Shown: one piece after another, positions 10,050-21,701 of the stretch
How the letters are laid out: the number at the start of each line of letters is the position of its first letter
How positions within the stretch are numbered: position 1 is the stretch's first letter
The notes under the pieces: model-generated
Databases searched by the model: none
Told to the model about the DNA's origin: nothing
What the model saw: the letters and a program-made list of their open reading frames with translations, nothing else
Made by a program: the position numbers and the translations under genes
From: JAXMAO01 sp046350375
GTDB lineage: Bacteria; Planctomycetota; Phycisphaerae; UBA1845; UTPLA1
Direction of reading: 5' to 3'
Length of the DNA stretch: 64,000 nucleotides
NCBI GenBank assembly: GCA_046350375.1
Contig: JAXMAO010000003.1
Span: 124,001-188,000 of the forward strand

Positions 10050-13000
10050 TCAGGGCAGCTGGTTCGGGCCGAAGTTGTTGCCATAGATCACGCAGGCGTC
10101 ACCGGTGTTGGTCAGGCGCTGACCGGTTCCGGGGTTCACGCGATCGGCGGTCGGCAGACCCACGCCGATGTCGTCGAAACCGTCGCCGTCAATGTCGCCG
10201 AGCCCGGCGACCGAATCGATGGCGGCCTCGTCGGCCGTGCCGGCCTCGTACGGCGAATAGAAGACGATGCCCGGCAGCTCCGGGCTGCCGACCTGCGACA
10301 GGCTGAAGGTCTGGTTGACCAGGTGCGGCCCGCCGAAGACCAGGTAGGCGGCCCCCTTGCGGGTCTGGTTCACGGTGCCGCCGGCGGTGACCGTGGGTAC
10401 GACGAAGGTCTGGCCGGGCGCGGCGATGACCAGGTCGCCGAAGCCGTCGCGGTTGAAGTCGCCCGCAGCCGCGACCGACGCGCCGGCCAGCGCACCGGCC
10501 GAGGCGCCGAAGAACTTGACGCCCGGCAGAGACGCCGAGCCGACCGCCAGCACCGAGAACTGCCCGAAGTTGGGCGGATCGCCGAACACCACGCCCACCA
10601 TGCCGGCGTCGACCGAGGTCGAACCGGGCACGGTCACGTTGTCGTCAAAGGCGGCGGCGGCGAAGAAGACATCCGGCACGGCATCGCCGTTGATGTCACC
10701 GGCCGAACCCTGCACCAGGCCGAAGTGATCTCCCTGGTCGCCGTTGGTGGCATCGCCATCTTCGGCGCGGATGCCGATCAGCTCGAGCCGCGGCGTGGCG
10801 GGGTTGCCCAGGTCGACCGGACCGAGGCCGGCCGTCGAGCCGTTCACGACATAGACCCGGCCGGCGCCGCTGCCGCGGCCGGGCGCGCCGCAGACGACGT
10901 CGTTGGCGCCGTCGTTGTCGAAGTCTCCGGCGCCGCTGGCGAAGCCGAGGCGGTCGCCGTCGGCCGCGCCGATGATCCGCACCAGGGACGGGCCGACATT
11001 GAAGTCGCCCGGGTCGCCGATGCCGCGCGTGCTGAACGGCATCAGTGCCATGTCGCAGTTGTTGCAGACGCAGATGTTGGAAATCAGGTTGGGGAACGAG
11101 TGGTTGAAGTCATTGCCCATCGAGCCGACCTCAACCCCTTCGTTGTTGAGCCAGTCGGAGCCGGCGAAGAGGATGATTTCGCCGCGGCCGTTGCGGGCCC
11201 CGGGCGCCGAGACCAGCAGGTCGGCGAGGCCATCCTGCCCGGTGACGTTGGGCGTCGAGGCGACGGTTCGACCGAACTCGCTCAGCGACGACAGCGGCGT
11301 GTCGGTGAAGCCGCGCGCGGCATAGTTGCCGCCGCGGAAGCGCATGCCGACGGGCACCGGCGTCAGCGCCCCGATGGGGTTGTTCTCGTCGTCGTGGGCG
11401 AACGGGCCGATGACGGCGCCGCGCTGCCCGGTCCAGCGCAGGTCGTTGAAGGCGTTGGCGGCCAGCGACGCGCCCGAGATGACGAAGACGTAGCCCTGGT
11501 CGATCGGGATCGACGGGTCGTTGGGGTTGGCAAACCCAAGGTTGTCCGGCCCGCCGTCCGACGCCGGCCGGCCCTGCGGGAAGGCGGGCGAACCCGGCGT
11601 GGAAACCCAGTCTTCGTACGAGGGTCCGAGGCAGCCGGGGTTGCAGTCGCACGGGTCGTCGTCGTAGTTGTCGTACAGGCCGGAGATGAACGGCACGCCG
11701 ACCACCAGGTCGGGGACCTGGTCGCCGGTCACGTCGTCGATGACCGAGACGCTGGTGATGCCGCTCCAGAAGACGCCGGGATGAGCCGGATCGGCGAGGG
11801 TCGGCGGCGGCGAGTTGGCCGAGCCGACGACCGACACAAAGGTCGGGATGTTGCCGGCGATGATCGAGCCGGCGACCTCGCCGGAGATGCTCGAGGCGTT
11901 GATCAGCCCGGCGAGCCGGTTGACGGCCGGGTTCTGCGGCTGACCGAGGACGAAGTAGGCGGCGCCGACATTGCGGCGGCTGCGCGGCGTGCCGAAGCGC
12001 GCGATGATGACAAAGTCGTCGGCGGGCGTGAGGCCGGCGAAGTTGAACAGGTCGCCGGTCCGGGCAAACCCGGAGCCGAGGAAGTCGCCATCGGCGATTC
12101 CCTGGAAGCGCGCTCCGGAGACGGAGTAGCCCAGGTCGCGCAGGTCGGTCGCGGCGCTGGCGAAGCTCTGCACGTAGAGCCCGCCGCTGCTGTAGCCCGA
12201 GACGCGATGATCGGGCCTGCCGGTGCCGTCGGTGTGCCCGTCGTCGACCACGACGCGCAGGACGTAGGGCAGCGGCCGGCCGTCGGCGTCGCGCTCGCTG
12301 CGGGCGGGCAGCGTGGTGGTGTCCACGCGGAAGCGGAACGGGTTGAAGAACAGGCCGAAGTCGTCGAGCGAGGGGAACGGCTCGAACTGCGTGCCGCCCG
12401 GATAGCTCTGTCCCTGGATTGAGAACGACCCGAGCAGTCGCAGGACCTGGTGCCGGGCCGGGTCGGGCGAATCGCCGGCGGGGAAGTCGGGGTCGTCGTT
12501 GTTGGGATTGCGATCGAGATCGGCGAAGACGCGGATGCCGAGCGTTTCTTCCGGTTCGGCATTGCGCAGGATCATCCGCACCTCGACCAGGTCGTTGTCG
12601 CGCACGCCGCGATCGGAGATCGGGAACGCGATGACCTGGCCGGGCACGATGACCGGCGGAATCAACGACCCGGGGAAGACCGTGCCGTTGATGATGGCGG
12701 CATCGACGGTGACCGCGGGCTTCTGCGACGGCTGGCCGGTGCCGCTCGGCACGAGGCGCGCCGTGCCGTTGGCGACGGCGATGACCGGTCGCGACGCCGG
12801 CACGGTGACGACGTTGTCGTCGATCGAGCCGACGATGCGATAGATGCCCGGCGCCGCGCCGGTCGTGTCCCACTGGAACGACTCGGAGGACGCGCCCGCG
12901 AGGAACTGTGACTGGTAGATCACCAGTTCGTTGCCGTTGCCGTCGATGTCGTCGGGATCGGCGACAAACCGGACCAGCGTCGTGCTGTCGACGTCGACGC

Positions 13001-13645
13001 GCGTGAACGCGACGCCGATGGTCGCGCCGATGTCAACGCTCAGGTTGAGGGTGGGCGCGGTGATGAAGAGCTGCGGCGGCGCGTTCGGCGGCGGCGGCGG
13101 CGGACCTCCCCCGCCGCCCGGCGGCTGACCGGGACGCGGCAGGATGGTCACCAGGCCGGTCGCCGAGGCCGCCGACGGGACGTTGAAGTCGTCGCTCGCG
13201 GTGCCGCGGACGCGGTAGTTTCCGGCCGGATAGCCGGTGGTGTTCCAGGCGAACGAGCCCTTGGAGACCGGCGGCACGAGCGACAGGCCGGTGGCGATGA
13301 CGATTTCGTTTCCGTTGTTGGGGGTTTCGTCGGTGTCGACCTGGAGGTTGACGCGGGCGGCATCGTCGTGGGTGGCCGGATCGACCTCGAACTGGACGAC
13401 AATCGCGACGCCGTCCTGGATGGTGGTATTGACGGCCGGCCAGGTGATCTTGAGCACCGGGGCGAGGTTCTGACCCGGTCCCGGGCTGGGCTGCGGCGCC
13501 GGCGACGTGCCGCCGCCGGTGGTGCCGCCGGGCAGGACGTCGGTGACCTGGCATCCGGCGAGCAGGAGCAGCGGCAGCGCACGGCGGACCGGCGCGGCGT
13601 GCCGCGCGACGTGAGCGTGATTGCAGGGTCTCGATCGGGTCTCAT
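10050..13645 (-). CDS. Giant lipoprotein with Ig-like domains and FG-GAP beta-propeller (paralogue 2), frameshift in leader
   Basis: The body is intact from 13457 to the stop at 10050. The open frame continues upstream through ALPLLLLAGCQ, an obvious lipobox, but contains no start codon before it hits the stop of the preceding gene. An ATG at 13643-13645 with a good GGGAG site lies in another frame, so a single-base indel between 13570 and 13645 is the simplest explanation. The protein is about 1195 residues. Two Ig-like domains each carry a repeated D-N-NGNE motif (DTDETPNNGNEIVIATGL), followed by a propeller with GAGDFDNDGANDVVCGAPG, GDINGDAVPDVFFAAA, GDFNRDGFGDLVIAAPG and GDIDGDGFDDIGVGLP. 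A Cys-rich insert begins at DDDPCDCNPGC. It ends 34 bp before paralogue 1. Confidence 0.85.
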
Positions 13646-13685
13646 GCCACTGTGCTCCCGCATTGACGCCGGCGACGCCAGGCGA

Positions 13686-16600
13686 TCACTGCGACAGGTT
13701 GTTCCCATAGACCAGGATGGCCTCTCCGGCATTGTTGCGGCGCTGCCCCGGCGCGTTGGGGAAGACGAAGTCGGAATGCGGCAGGCCGAAGATCACGTCG
13801 TCAAAGCCGTCGTTGTCGACAATCGCCGACACCGGCGACGGTTTCGATCGTGGCCTCGTCCTGGCTGCCGACGATGTACGGCGACAGGAACACGATGCCG
13901 GGCAGTCGCGCGCTGCCGACCTCGGAGAGGTTGAACGACGGGCCGTTGGTCACCAGGTGTCCGCCGCCGAGGATGACGTAGGCAACCCCCTTGCGGTTGG
14001 TGCCGTCGGGCGCGCGGCGGATTTCGCCCGGCGCGCAGATCAGCAGGTCGCCGAGCCCGTCGCGGTTGAAGTCGCCGGCGCCGGACACCGACGCGCCGGC
14101 TCGGGCGCCGATGGTCGGGCCGAAGAAGCGCACGCCGGGCAGCGCGGGCGATCCCACGTCCTCGGGCACGAACTGCCCGGTCGCCTGGCGATCGCCGAAG
14201 ATCACGCCGACGAATCCGGCGTCGGGGTTGCCGCGGTTGTCGTCGTCGTAAAACTGCATGCCGAAGGCGACATCGGCGACGCCGTCGCCGTTGATGTCGC
14301 CGACGTTGTCGTGCACCTCGCCGAGCCGATCGCCGTCGTGGATGCTGTGAATCTCGAGCCGTGGCGGGTTGGCGCTGGTGGCGTAATCCACCGGCAGCGT
14401 GGCGTTGCCGAAGCCGCCGCTGGGGGTGAAGAGCAGGTAGAGCACGCCGTTGTCGGTATGACCGTCGCGGTCGGCGGTCGGCGAGCCGCACAGCACATCG
14501 GGCTTGCCGTCCTGGTTGAAGTCGCCGGCCGAACGCGGGTGGCCGAGCCGGTCGCCCGGCTGGGCGCCGTTGAGGCGGATGGAGACGGGCTCGCCCAGCA
14601 GGGCGCGGACCGGGAGGTTGCAGTTCTGCGTCTGCGTATAGCTGGGAAGTGAGAGCACCGGGTCGGCATAGAAGATCGGGTCGCGGAAATCCTGCCCGTT
14701 GAAGATAAAAACAGCGCCGGTGTTGTTGCTCGTGCCGGGCGCGGAGACGGCCAGCTCGGGCTCCAGGTCGTTGTCGATGGTCGGCAGCGTGGCCACATCG
14801 GCGCCAAACTCGTTGGTGGGCTCGAGCGGAGGCGAGGTGGAGCTGGTCTGCCACGCGCCGCGGAGCCGCGCGCCATCGGGAATGGTCGGCCGACCATGCA
14901 CCAGCCCCTCATCATCGACGATGGGAAGCGGGTCGAACTGACCCGAGATTCCGATATCGACGAAGTTCCGGAAGGTGTTGGCGAGGTCGTTGGCGCCGCT
15001 GACCATGATGGCCAGGCCGGTGTCGATCGGAAACGTTTCGTGAAACGCCATGTCGTCGTTGCCGAACTGGTCAGAAAAGGGGTTCGGCAAACCGTCGCCG
15101 TAGTTGCCGGGCTGGTCGCACGGATCGTCGTCATGATATTCGCGCGGATGGGAGACCCACGGCAGGCCGAACACCAGGTCGGGAATTCGCAGGCCGCCAT
15201 CCAACCCGGTCAGGTTGATCTGCGTGACCGAAGTCAGGCCGGACGTGGCCAGGCCGGGATGATCGATGTCCTGCTGCGTCACCGGCGGCTGGTCGGGGCC
15301 GAGCGGCAGCGGCGCGATGTAAACCGTGCCGCGATAGAACGAGCCATTCACGAGCGTGCCGATGCTGTTGACACTGATGCGCCCGCCGTAGCGACCGACG
15401 ACGCGCGGATCGTAGGGGCTGACATTGCCCAACACGTTCGGATCGAAGATGAAGAGCGGCGGCGCGGGGAAGTCGACCACGGCCCCCGTGGCGTCGCGGA
15501 CGTCGGGCCGGCCATTGCCGTTGGTGTCCGGCGGATAGGGAGTCTTGCGGCGACCGAAGAAGAGGTAGGCGCCGCCGGCCTGGTTGCGGTTGCGCGGGCT
15601 GGCGAAGCGCGCGGTGACGAGGAAGTCGTCGACCGTGTCGTTGTCGATGTCGCCCACGGGAATGGCGCCGGTGCCGAGAAATTCGCCGGCGCTGAAGCCC
15701 TGGAGCCGCGCCCCGGCGATCAGAAAGCCGACGTCGTCGAGATCGACCGTTCCGCGTGCAAGGGAAGTAATCGTCAGCGACCCGACGGCGTACGAGTGGG
15801 CCAGCGGACTGACGCCGTCGTTGATGGTGGCGCGGATGAAGTAAGGCTTGCCGTCCGGTCGCGGCGGAATGCGCGAGAAATCGATGTCGAACAGATAGGT
15901 CTTCACCGGCGGCGGCAGGCCCGACGTGGTGGCCGGCAGGATGCGCGGATTGCGGCGGACTTCCACGCTGTCGACGTTGTTCGGAGGATTGTTCGGATCG
16001 TCGGGCGGAGGCGGATCGCCGCCGAAGGTCGGATCGGTGGCCTTGCGCGCGGCGTTGGGCAGGATGATGATGTTGGTGTTGGGGTCGGACGGATCGCCGG
16101 GGTTGTTGATGTCGTCGTTGTTGGGGTTGCGATCCTTGTCGAGCAGCAGCGTGACGGTGACGGTGCTGTCGGGGTCGGTGTACTGGTAGCCAGCGGTGAC
16201 GGTGTCGAGGGCTCGACAGGCCGAGGTTCGGCAGCGGCTCGAGCACCTGAATGGTGGCCTCGGGCCGCGGGCGCCGAGCCGACCGGCGCGACCACGATCG
16301 CCCCCTGCGACGTGACCGTGGTGGAACGCCAGTTCACGCCGTCGTTGACGCCGGGCATAGGCGTGATAGGTGCCGGTCGCCAGGTTGGTCGTGGTAGAGC
16401 ACGATCGACCCGGTGGTGCCGGACGCCCGGCCGGAACGGTCAGGCCGGTGGCCAGGAAGACCTCGTTGCCGTTCACCTGGCTGGCGTCGCGATCGACGAG
16501 GATGTCGAGCAGTGGGTTTCCTCGGCCGACGGAACCGAGTAGGTGATGGTAGTCTGCTCGCCCTGTCCGGGAACGTCGGTCACCGGCGTAATCGCGGCCG

Positions 16601-16747
16601 TCGGGGAGATGACCAGTTACCGCCGCCGGGCTGTACGCCGCCGCCGGTCCCGCAGCCGCCCAGCACGGCCAGCAGCGGAAGCAGCCCGGCTGCGACACGG
16701 CGCGAGCGGCGCCGGGCCGGAGCGGAAATTCGGTGGAAGTGCGTCAC
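13686..16747 (-). CDS. Giant lipoprotein with Ig-like domains and FG-GAP beta-propeller (paralogue 3), frameshifted
   Basis: A GTG start at 16745-16747, six bases after GGGAG, gives a lipoprotein leader ending LLPLLAVLGGC. The propeller part is readable from about 16200 to 13830 and shows GSLTI, ARLQGFSAGEFLGTGAI, GDFNQDGKPDVLCGSP, GDINGDGVADVAFG and GDFNRDGLGDLLICAPG. The last blade continues in another frame after GVGD near 13820 and ends NNAGEAILVYGNNLSQ at the stop 13686-13688. The Ig-like N-terminal third (16200-16700) is broken by several shifts, although pieces such as VNGNEVFLATGLTVPAG match the equivalent domain of paralogue 2. A DDDPCDQPGN insert matches the other two. The protein would be about 1020 residues. 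It is the first gene of the three-gene array. Confidence 0.82.
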
Positions 16748-17413
16748 GCGCGTCTCCCGAGAAGTGCGCCCAGAGCCCCGATGAGCGCTGCCACCGGGCG
16801 ACGCCGCGGCGCGCCCAGACAGTCGATTCGTCGATGAACACGATGATTGCAGCATGGTTCGGCGATTTCGCTCGCTGGCCGGCCGGACGGCGCTCACGCG
16901 CAGGTGCCGGCTCGGCTGTCCGCCCAAGGTGGTGCCACGTCAACGCAAGCGCGGACCCTCAGTTGACGGAACGAGAACAATCAAAGGGAGGCCGGAAGCG
17001 GGGGAGACGACGATTGCCAACCGGTAGGCCTGGCGGCGTGCGGCGGATTGTTCCGCCCTTGGGAGGCTGCGTGCCGTCAAACCTGCCGACGCGTCGTGCC
17101 TAACCACCATGCACGATCGCAACTTACGCCATATCTTATACATCCTTTTCCCGCCTGTCAAGCCATCCAAGTGCATAACTGCCCCATCGATGCGGGGTTA
17201 ATGCGGACTCTCCCAATTCCTGATCGGCCGGACGCTTGCGCCTTGCCCCAATCTTTCAACTCCAAGGCGCAAGGTTCGCCGTCACTCCCGAACTCATGTC
17301 GCGGCCGCCCGCCGGAAGCCGTGGTAGTATGCCGCGGTGCGGTGCGCGGCCGGGCGCGCACCGGGAATCGTCGATCGCACCGACGCCTGCCGACCGGCCG
17401 GGAGCGAGGCCAG
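16748..17413. other. Intergenic region between divergent lipoprotein and radical SAM genes
   Basis: About 665 bp without a convincing gene. It contains the promoter-like sequence at 17133-17161 facing the lipoprotein array and a locally AT-richer patch at 17120-17160. Open frames cross it on both strands but lack conserved content or credible ribosome sites. Confidence 0.5.
17133..17161 (-). promoter_or_regulatory. Sigma-70-like promoter facing the lipoprotein array
   Basis: On the minus strand a perfect TTGACA at 17156-17161 is followed after 17 bp by TAAGAT at 17133-17138 (4 of 6). An alternative TATAAG sits at 15 bp spacing. The distance to the GTG of the first lipoprotein gene is about 385 bp, which would mean a long leader. 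Confidence 0.4.
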
Positions 17414-19200
17414 ATGCCGACGCTGCGCGAACGAATCAGCGACGAGCTGCTGCCGCGGATCCGCCAGCCGGGGCAGTACATCGGCGGAGAGCTGAACCAG
17501 TTGCCGCGGCCCGGCGACTGGGAGCGGGCCCACGTCCGCGTCGCGGTGGCGTTCCCGGATACGTACGCGATCGGCATGTCGCACCTGGGCTGCCAGATCA
17601 TCTACTGGCTCTGCAACCACACGCCGGGGGTCTGCGCCGAGCGCACCTATTGCCCGTGGCTGGACGCCGAGCAGGTCATGCGGGCGCGGCGCCTGCCGCT
17701 GTTCACCTGGGACAACCGCCACCCGGTGGGCGAGGCCGACATCCTGGCCATCTCGCTGCAATACGAGATGTGCTTCACCAACGTGCTGACCATGCTCGAC
17801 CTGGCCGGCATCCCGCTCCGCGCGGCCGACCGCGACGACTCGCATCCGCTGGTGATCGCCGGCGGGCCGCAGGCCGACAACCCCGAGCCGCTGGCCGACA
17901 CCCTCGACCTGGTGGTGATGGGCGACGGCGAAGAGTCGATGGCGGCGATCCTGAAGTTCTACGGCGAGCTGAAGCGCAACGGCATCCGCCGGCGCGAGAT
18001 GATCGCGATCATGGCGCGGGCGTTTCCGTGGATCTACGCCCCGGCGCTCTACGACGTGCGCTATCACGCCGACGGCACCGTGGCCGCCATCCGCCCGAAC
18101 TGCGACGGTGTGCCCGCGCCCATCGAGCGCTGCCAGACGCCGGACTTCGAGCACGCCCCGTTTCCGACCCGGCCGATCGTGCCCTATGTCGAGGTCGTGC
18201 ACGACCGCATCGCGATCGAGGTGATGCGCGGCTGCCCGCAGCGCTGCCGCTTCTGCCACGCCGGCTACACCAAGCGCCCGGTGGGCGTGCGGTCGGTCGA
18301 GAAGGTTCTCGAACTGGCCGAGCAGATGTGGCGCGCCACCGGCCACGACGAGATCGGGCTGCTGAGCCTGTCGACCGCGGACTATCCGCACCTGCCGGAG
18401 CTGGCGCAGCGCGTGAACGAGCGATTCGCCGGGCGGTTCGTGAACGTGTCGATGCCGTCGCTGCGGATCGACAAGATGCTGCAGCACATTCCGTGGATGA
18501 CCAACGCGGTGCGGAAAGGCGGGCTGACGATCGCCGCCGAGGCCGCCCGCGATTCGATGCGGGCCGCCATCCGCAAGAAGGTGACCGACGGCAACCTGTT
18601 CGACGGGCTGCGGGCCTTCTACGAGGCCGGCTGGCGCGCCGTGAAGGTCTATTTCATGGTCGGCTTTCCGGGCGAGCAGCCGGAGGACATCGACGGCACC
18701 GCCGACCTGTCGGCGAGAATGAGCCAGCGCGCCGGGAGATGGGGCGCGGGGCTGCCGCAGATCAATTCGTCGTCAGCTTCCTGGTGCTCAAGCCCTACAC
18801 GCCGTTTCAGTGGGTTGCCCAGCCGCCGCTGGAGTATTTCCAGGAGGCAAGCGCGGCGCGGCGATTGTCGGAGCTGCTCCTGCGGGCGGTCGAAGGTCAG
18901 CGCGTGAAGACGCACGACCCGCGGCGCTCAATCGTCGAGGCGGTCTTGCGCGCGGCGAACGGCGACTGTGGCCGTCCATCCGCTGCCGGCGAGCTGGGGG
19001 GGCGCGGTTCGACGGCTGGATGAGTGCTTCGACTACGACCGCTGGCTGCGGGCGTTCGCCGACACCGGCGTCGATCCGCCTTCTACGCCGCAAGCGCGAA
19101 CGCGGCGCGGACGAAATCTCCCCGGCGGGACCACATCCACGGCATGCCCGCGGCGCGAATACCTGGCCGACCAGTACGCCGCTATACCTTCGTCAAGGCG
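17414..19200 (+). CDS. Radical SAM protein with B12-binding-like N-terminal domain, C-terminus frameshifted
   Basis: ATG 17414 is preceded by GGGAGCGAGG. Residues 1-250 resemble the cobalamin-binding-like domain of large radical SAM proteins (VAVAFPDTYAIGMSHLG, then VIAGGPQADNPEPLAD and VVMGDGEES). The radical SAM core begins with CPQRCRFC at residues 274-281, a CxxxCxxC cluster motif. Later motifs are LSLSTADYPHL and KVYFMVGFPGEQPED. The frame breaks near 18740. The next part continues as FVVSFLVLKPYTPFQW, then FDYDRWLRAFADTGVDP, then DHIHGMP, each in a different frame, so the exact 3' end near 19200 is an estimate. The architecture matches the TIGR03960-like family, often followed by a DUF2344 gene; here a chlorophyllase-like gene follows instead. 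The reaction is unknown. Confidence 0.82.
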
Positions 19201-19420
19201 GGCGTGGCGATGCCGGCGCGCACGCCTGATCGTCGCCGCTTGCGGGTTCAATCCTTCGACCCGCTGCGAGCGCACGATCGTCAGTTCCATGGTGCTGTCC
19301 GGCGATCCGGGCGTCGCCTGCCACACCGCCGCCGCGTGGTTGTTCTTCCAGGCCGCTACAATCGCCCGAGCGGCCATCGCGCGCGGATGATGCGACGGCC
19401 ATTCTCGGCAAGGGAAACGC

Positions 19421-20377
19421 ATGCAGCGATTCGCCGTTATCGTCGTCGCGCTCAGTCTCATGACCGCTGCTGCGCCGGCGAGCCGGCGCGCCGCCGTCGC
19501 AGCCGCAGTCCGCGACGCCCAGTGATGCCCGGGTGTTCGTCTCTCTGACCGGCGATCCGTACCAGCCCGGCTCGCTTGCGACGCGGACGGTCGCGCGGCT
19601 CAGTGCGCGCAAGACGCCGCCGCGACCGCTGCATCCAACGCGCCGCAGGCCGCGGGAGACTATGGCGTGGTGGTCTTTCAGCACGGATTCGAGGCGGTCT
19701 GGCGTACGACGAAACCTTCGATCGGCTGGCGGCGCACGGTTTCGTCGTCGTCGCGCCGCAGATGTACGAGCCGGGCCTGGCCGTTGCGCTCGGCCATCCG
19801 ACCGCGGCGGAAGAGGCCGACGTCGCGGCGGCAATTCTGGACTGGCTGCCGGCGACCTGGCGCCGCCGTCACCGGCGTGACGGCGCTGCGATCGGCTGGG
19901 GCTTGCCGGCCATTCGCGCGGCGGCAAGGTGGCCTGGGCTGTGGCGAAGGCGAACCTGACCCGGTTGACGGCCATCGCGTCGATCCGGTCGATGGCCATG
20001 GTCGCGCTGATCCAACAGCCGGTGCTGGATGGACCGCCGATGTTTCCTTCCCGACGCTGGTTCTCGGGGCTGGCCGTCGGACGATCCGCGCGCCGGCCGG
20101 CGAAAATCACGAGAAGTTCTATTCGCTCAGTGCGTCGCCGGCCTGGCACATCGTGGCGAAATCGACTTCTCGGCCACACTGACATGCTCGACGAGGGGCC
20201 GGCGTGCTGCTGGCGAGCCTGGTCCCCTCGGGCGCGGGGCGCGCCGCGATGCGTCAACTGACGGCCGGGCTGCTGGTGGCGTTCTTTCGCGCGGCGCTGG
20301 GTGGCGATGCAGCGAGCTATGCTCTGTTGAGCCAGCCGGAGCTGGCCCCCGCGACGATCACGACGGAATCGAAGTGA
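19421..20377 (+). pseudogene. Chlorophyllase-like alpha/beta hydrolase, broken by several frameshifts
   Basis: ATG 19421 after AAGGGAAACGC starts a signal-like peptide (MQRFAVIVVALSLMTAAAP). The rest must be pieced together from three frames: VVVFQHGF, DETFDRLAAHGFVVVAPQMY, EEADVAAAILDWLP, then AGHSRGGKVAWAVAK (nucleophile elbow GHSRGG), IDPVDGHG, DGPPMF, ENHEKFYSLS, HTDMLDEG and a C-terminus SYALLSQPELAPATITTESK. The order and wording match plant chlorophyllases closely: GHSRGGK with the nucleophile Ser, the IDPVDG segment and the GHxDMLD histidine. The family hydrolyses the phytyl ester of chlorophyll; related bacterial enzymes cleave other esters and polyesters. The leader suggests an exported esterase. 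The shifts lie in an indel-rich zone, so the gene may be intact in the organism. Its stop overlaps the end of the convergent DUF4394 gene by 20 bp. Confidence 0.7.
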
Positions 20378-21701
20378 GCCGCGCGTTGGCGACCCGCCGG
20401 CGAGCGCGGCGGCGCAGCGCGACCAGCCCGGCGCACGCCAGCGGCGCGGCGGCCGAGATGCCCACGCCGCAGACGCCGCAGGTCACGTTGGGAAGGAACG
20501 GCAGGTCGTTGTCGGTGATCGTCAGAACGGCCGTCGAGCGGGTCGCCAGCACGGCCCCGCCGCCGGGGCTGCTGAGCGTGAGATTCACTTCCTCGGGCTG
20601 CTCCTGGGCCGAGTCGTTCATGATCGTGACGTTGAACGACTTGGCGGTTTCGCCATCCTCAAAGGTGAGCGCGCCGCTGGCGGCGGCGTAGTCGGAGCCG
20701 GCAGTCGCAGAGCCGTCGCTGGTCGCATAGGCGACCGTCACTTCGCCGAACGATCCGCCGACGCGCCGCACCGAGATGGTCGCGACGGTCGAGCCTTCGA
20801 CTGCCGAATACCCGGACTCGGCGAATTCGAGCGCCCCGACCGGGGCGACGGCCATGCCGCGCGCCACGACCAGGTTGCCGATCGGCCCGACGGCGGTGGC
20901 GGCGCCGGTGGTCAGGTCGATGCGGTTGAGCGTCGAGAAGCCGCCGGGCGTGAGCGCCGCGTAGGCGGCGCCGTCGGGGCCGATGTCGAAGCAGGTGACG
21001 CCGGTGTCGACGCCGAGCGGGCCGATGGTGGTGAGCTGTCCGGTGTTGCCCGACGGCATGCCGTCGACGCCGCCGATGCGGACGAGCACGTCGAGCGCGT
21101 TATCGATTCCGAAGAGCGTGGTCGCGCCGGCGCCGGCGGAGACGGAATTGGTGTAGGCGACCGAATCGACCGACGGGTTGCCGCCGGCGTGCGCGTCTCC
21201 CGGGGCGAAGGTGAGCGGCGTGTCGAGCGTGATGGCGGCGGTGTCGGGGTTGATGCGGATGGAGACATCGGCGTCGCTGACGATCCGCAGCCGGTCGGTG
21301 ACCGGGTTGAAGTCGGTGCCGAAGAAGGTGCCGTTGAGCGGGATGCTGAAGATGCCGGTGCCGGCCTGGGTGGAGACGCCGGTCTGCGGATCGATGAGGT
21401 AGAGGCGGCTGCTGCTGCCGACGCCGTAGAGGCCGCCGGTGGCGGGTCGGAAATCGATGCCGACCAGGTTTTCGCCGGGCTGCAGGCCGGTGATGGCCCG
21501 CGTGATGAGGATGGTTTGCGGCGCGGCGCTATTGAAACGCAGGAGATTACTGGACCCATCGAAGACGTAGATGGTCACCTGGGCGCGGGCCGGCGTGACG
21601 GCCGGCAGCAGCGCGGCGGCGAGCAGGAGCGCCGGAAACCGGACGCCCACGACGCACAACGTCTGAACTCGCCGAACCACGTCCGGTGCGAACGGCTGCA
21701 T
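20358..21701 (-). CDS. Secreted DUF4394 and Calx-beta domain protein with C-terminal Cys/TM/Arg tail
   Basis: I chose ATG 21699-21701 because it is followed by a signal peptide ending PARAQ and preceded by GGAG. The protein is about 447 residues. Residues 30-290 form a DUF4394 domain, which in this family looks like a repeated propeller strand set (IYVFDGSSNLLRF, LVGIDFRPATGGLYGVGSSS, FFGTDFNPVTDRLRIVSD). A Calx-beta domain follows (VATISVRRVGG, VAYATSDGSATAGSDY, SFNVTIMNDS). The C-terminus is TCGVCGVGI, a hydrophobic stretch, then LRRRARRR, a tripartite tail like known C-terminal sorting signals. It is probably secreted and then anchored or processed. It diverges from comM. Confidence 0.82.
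   Translation of the reverse strand: MQPFAPDVVRRVQTLCVVGVRFPALLLAAALLPAVTPARAQVTIYVFDGSSNLLRFNSAAPQTILITRAITGLQPGENLVGIDFRPATGGLYGVGSSSRLYLIDPQTGVSTQAGTGIFSIPLNGTFFGTDFNPVTDRLRIVSDADVSIRINPDTAAITLDTPLTFAPGDAHAGGNPSVDSVAYTNSVSAGAGATTLFGIDNALDVLVRIGGVDGMPSGNTGQLTTIGPLGVDTGVTCFDIGPDGAAYAALTPGGFSTLNRIDLTTGAATAVGPIGNLVVARGMAVAPVGALEFAESGYSAVEGSTVATISVRRVGGSFGEVTVAYATSDGSATAGSDYAAASGALTFEDGETAKSFNVTIMNDSAQEQPEEVNLTLSSPGGGAVLATRSTAVLTITDNDLPFLPNVTCGVCGVGISAAAPLACAGLVALRRRARRRVANARLTSIPS

Noticed and set aside
16940..17176. A 78-codon minus-strand frame just downstream of the TTGACA/TAAGAT promoter.
   Set aside because: Start and ribosome site are poor and the composition fits non-coding GC-rich DNA; I cannot exclude a leader peptide.
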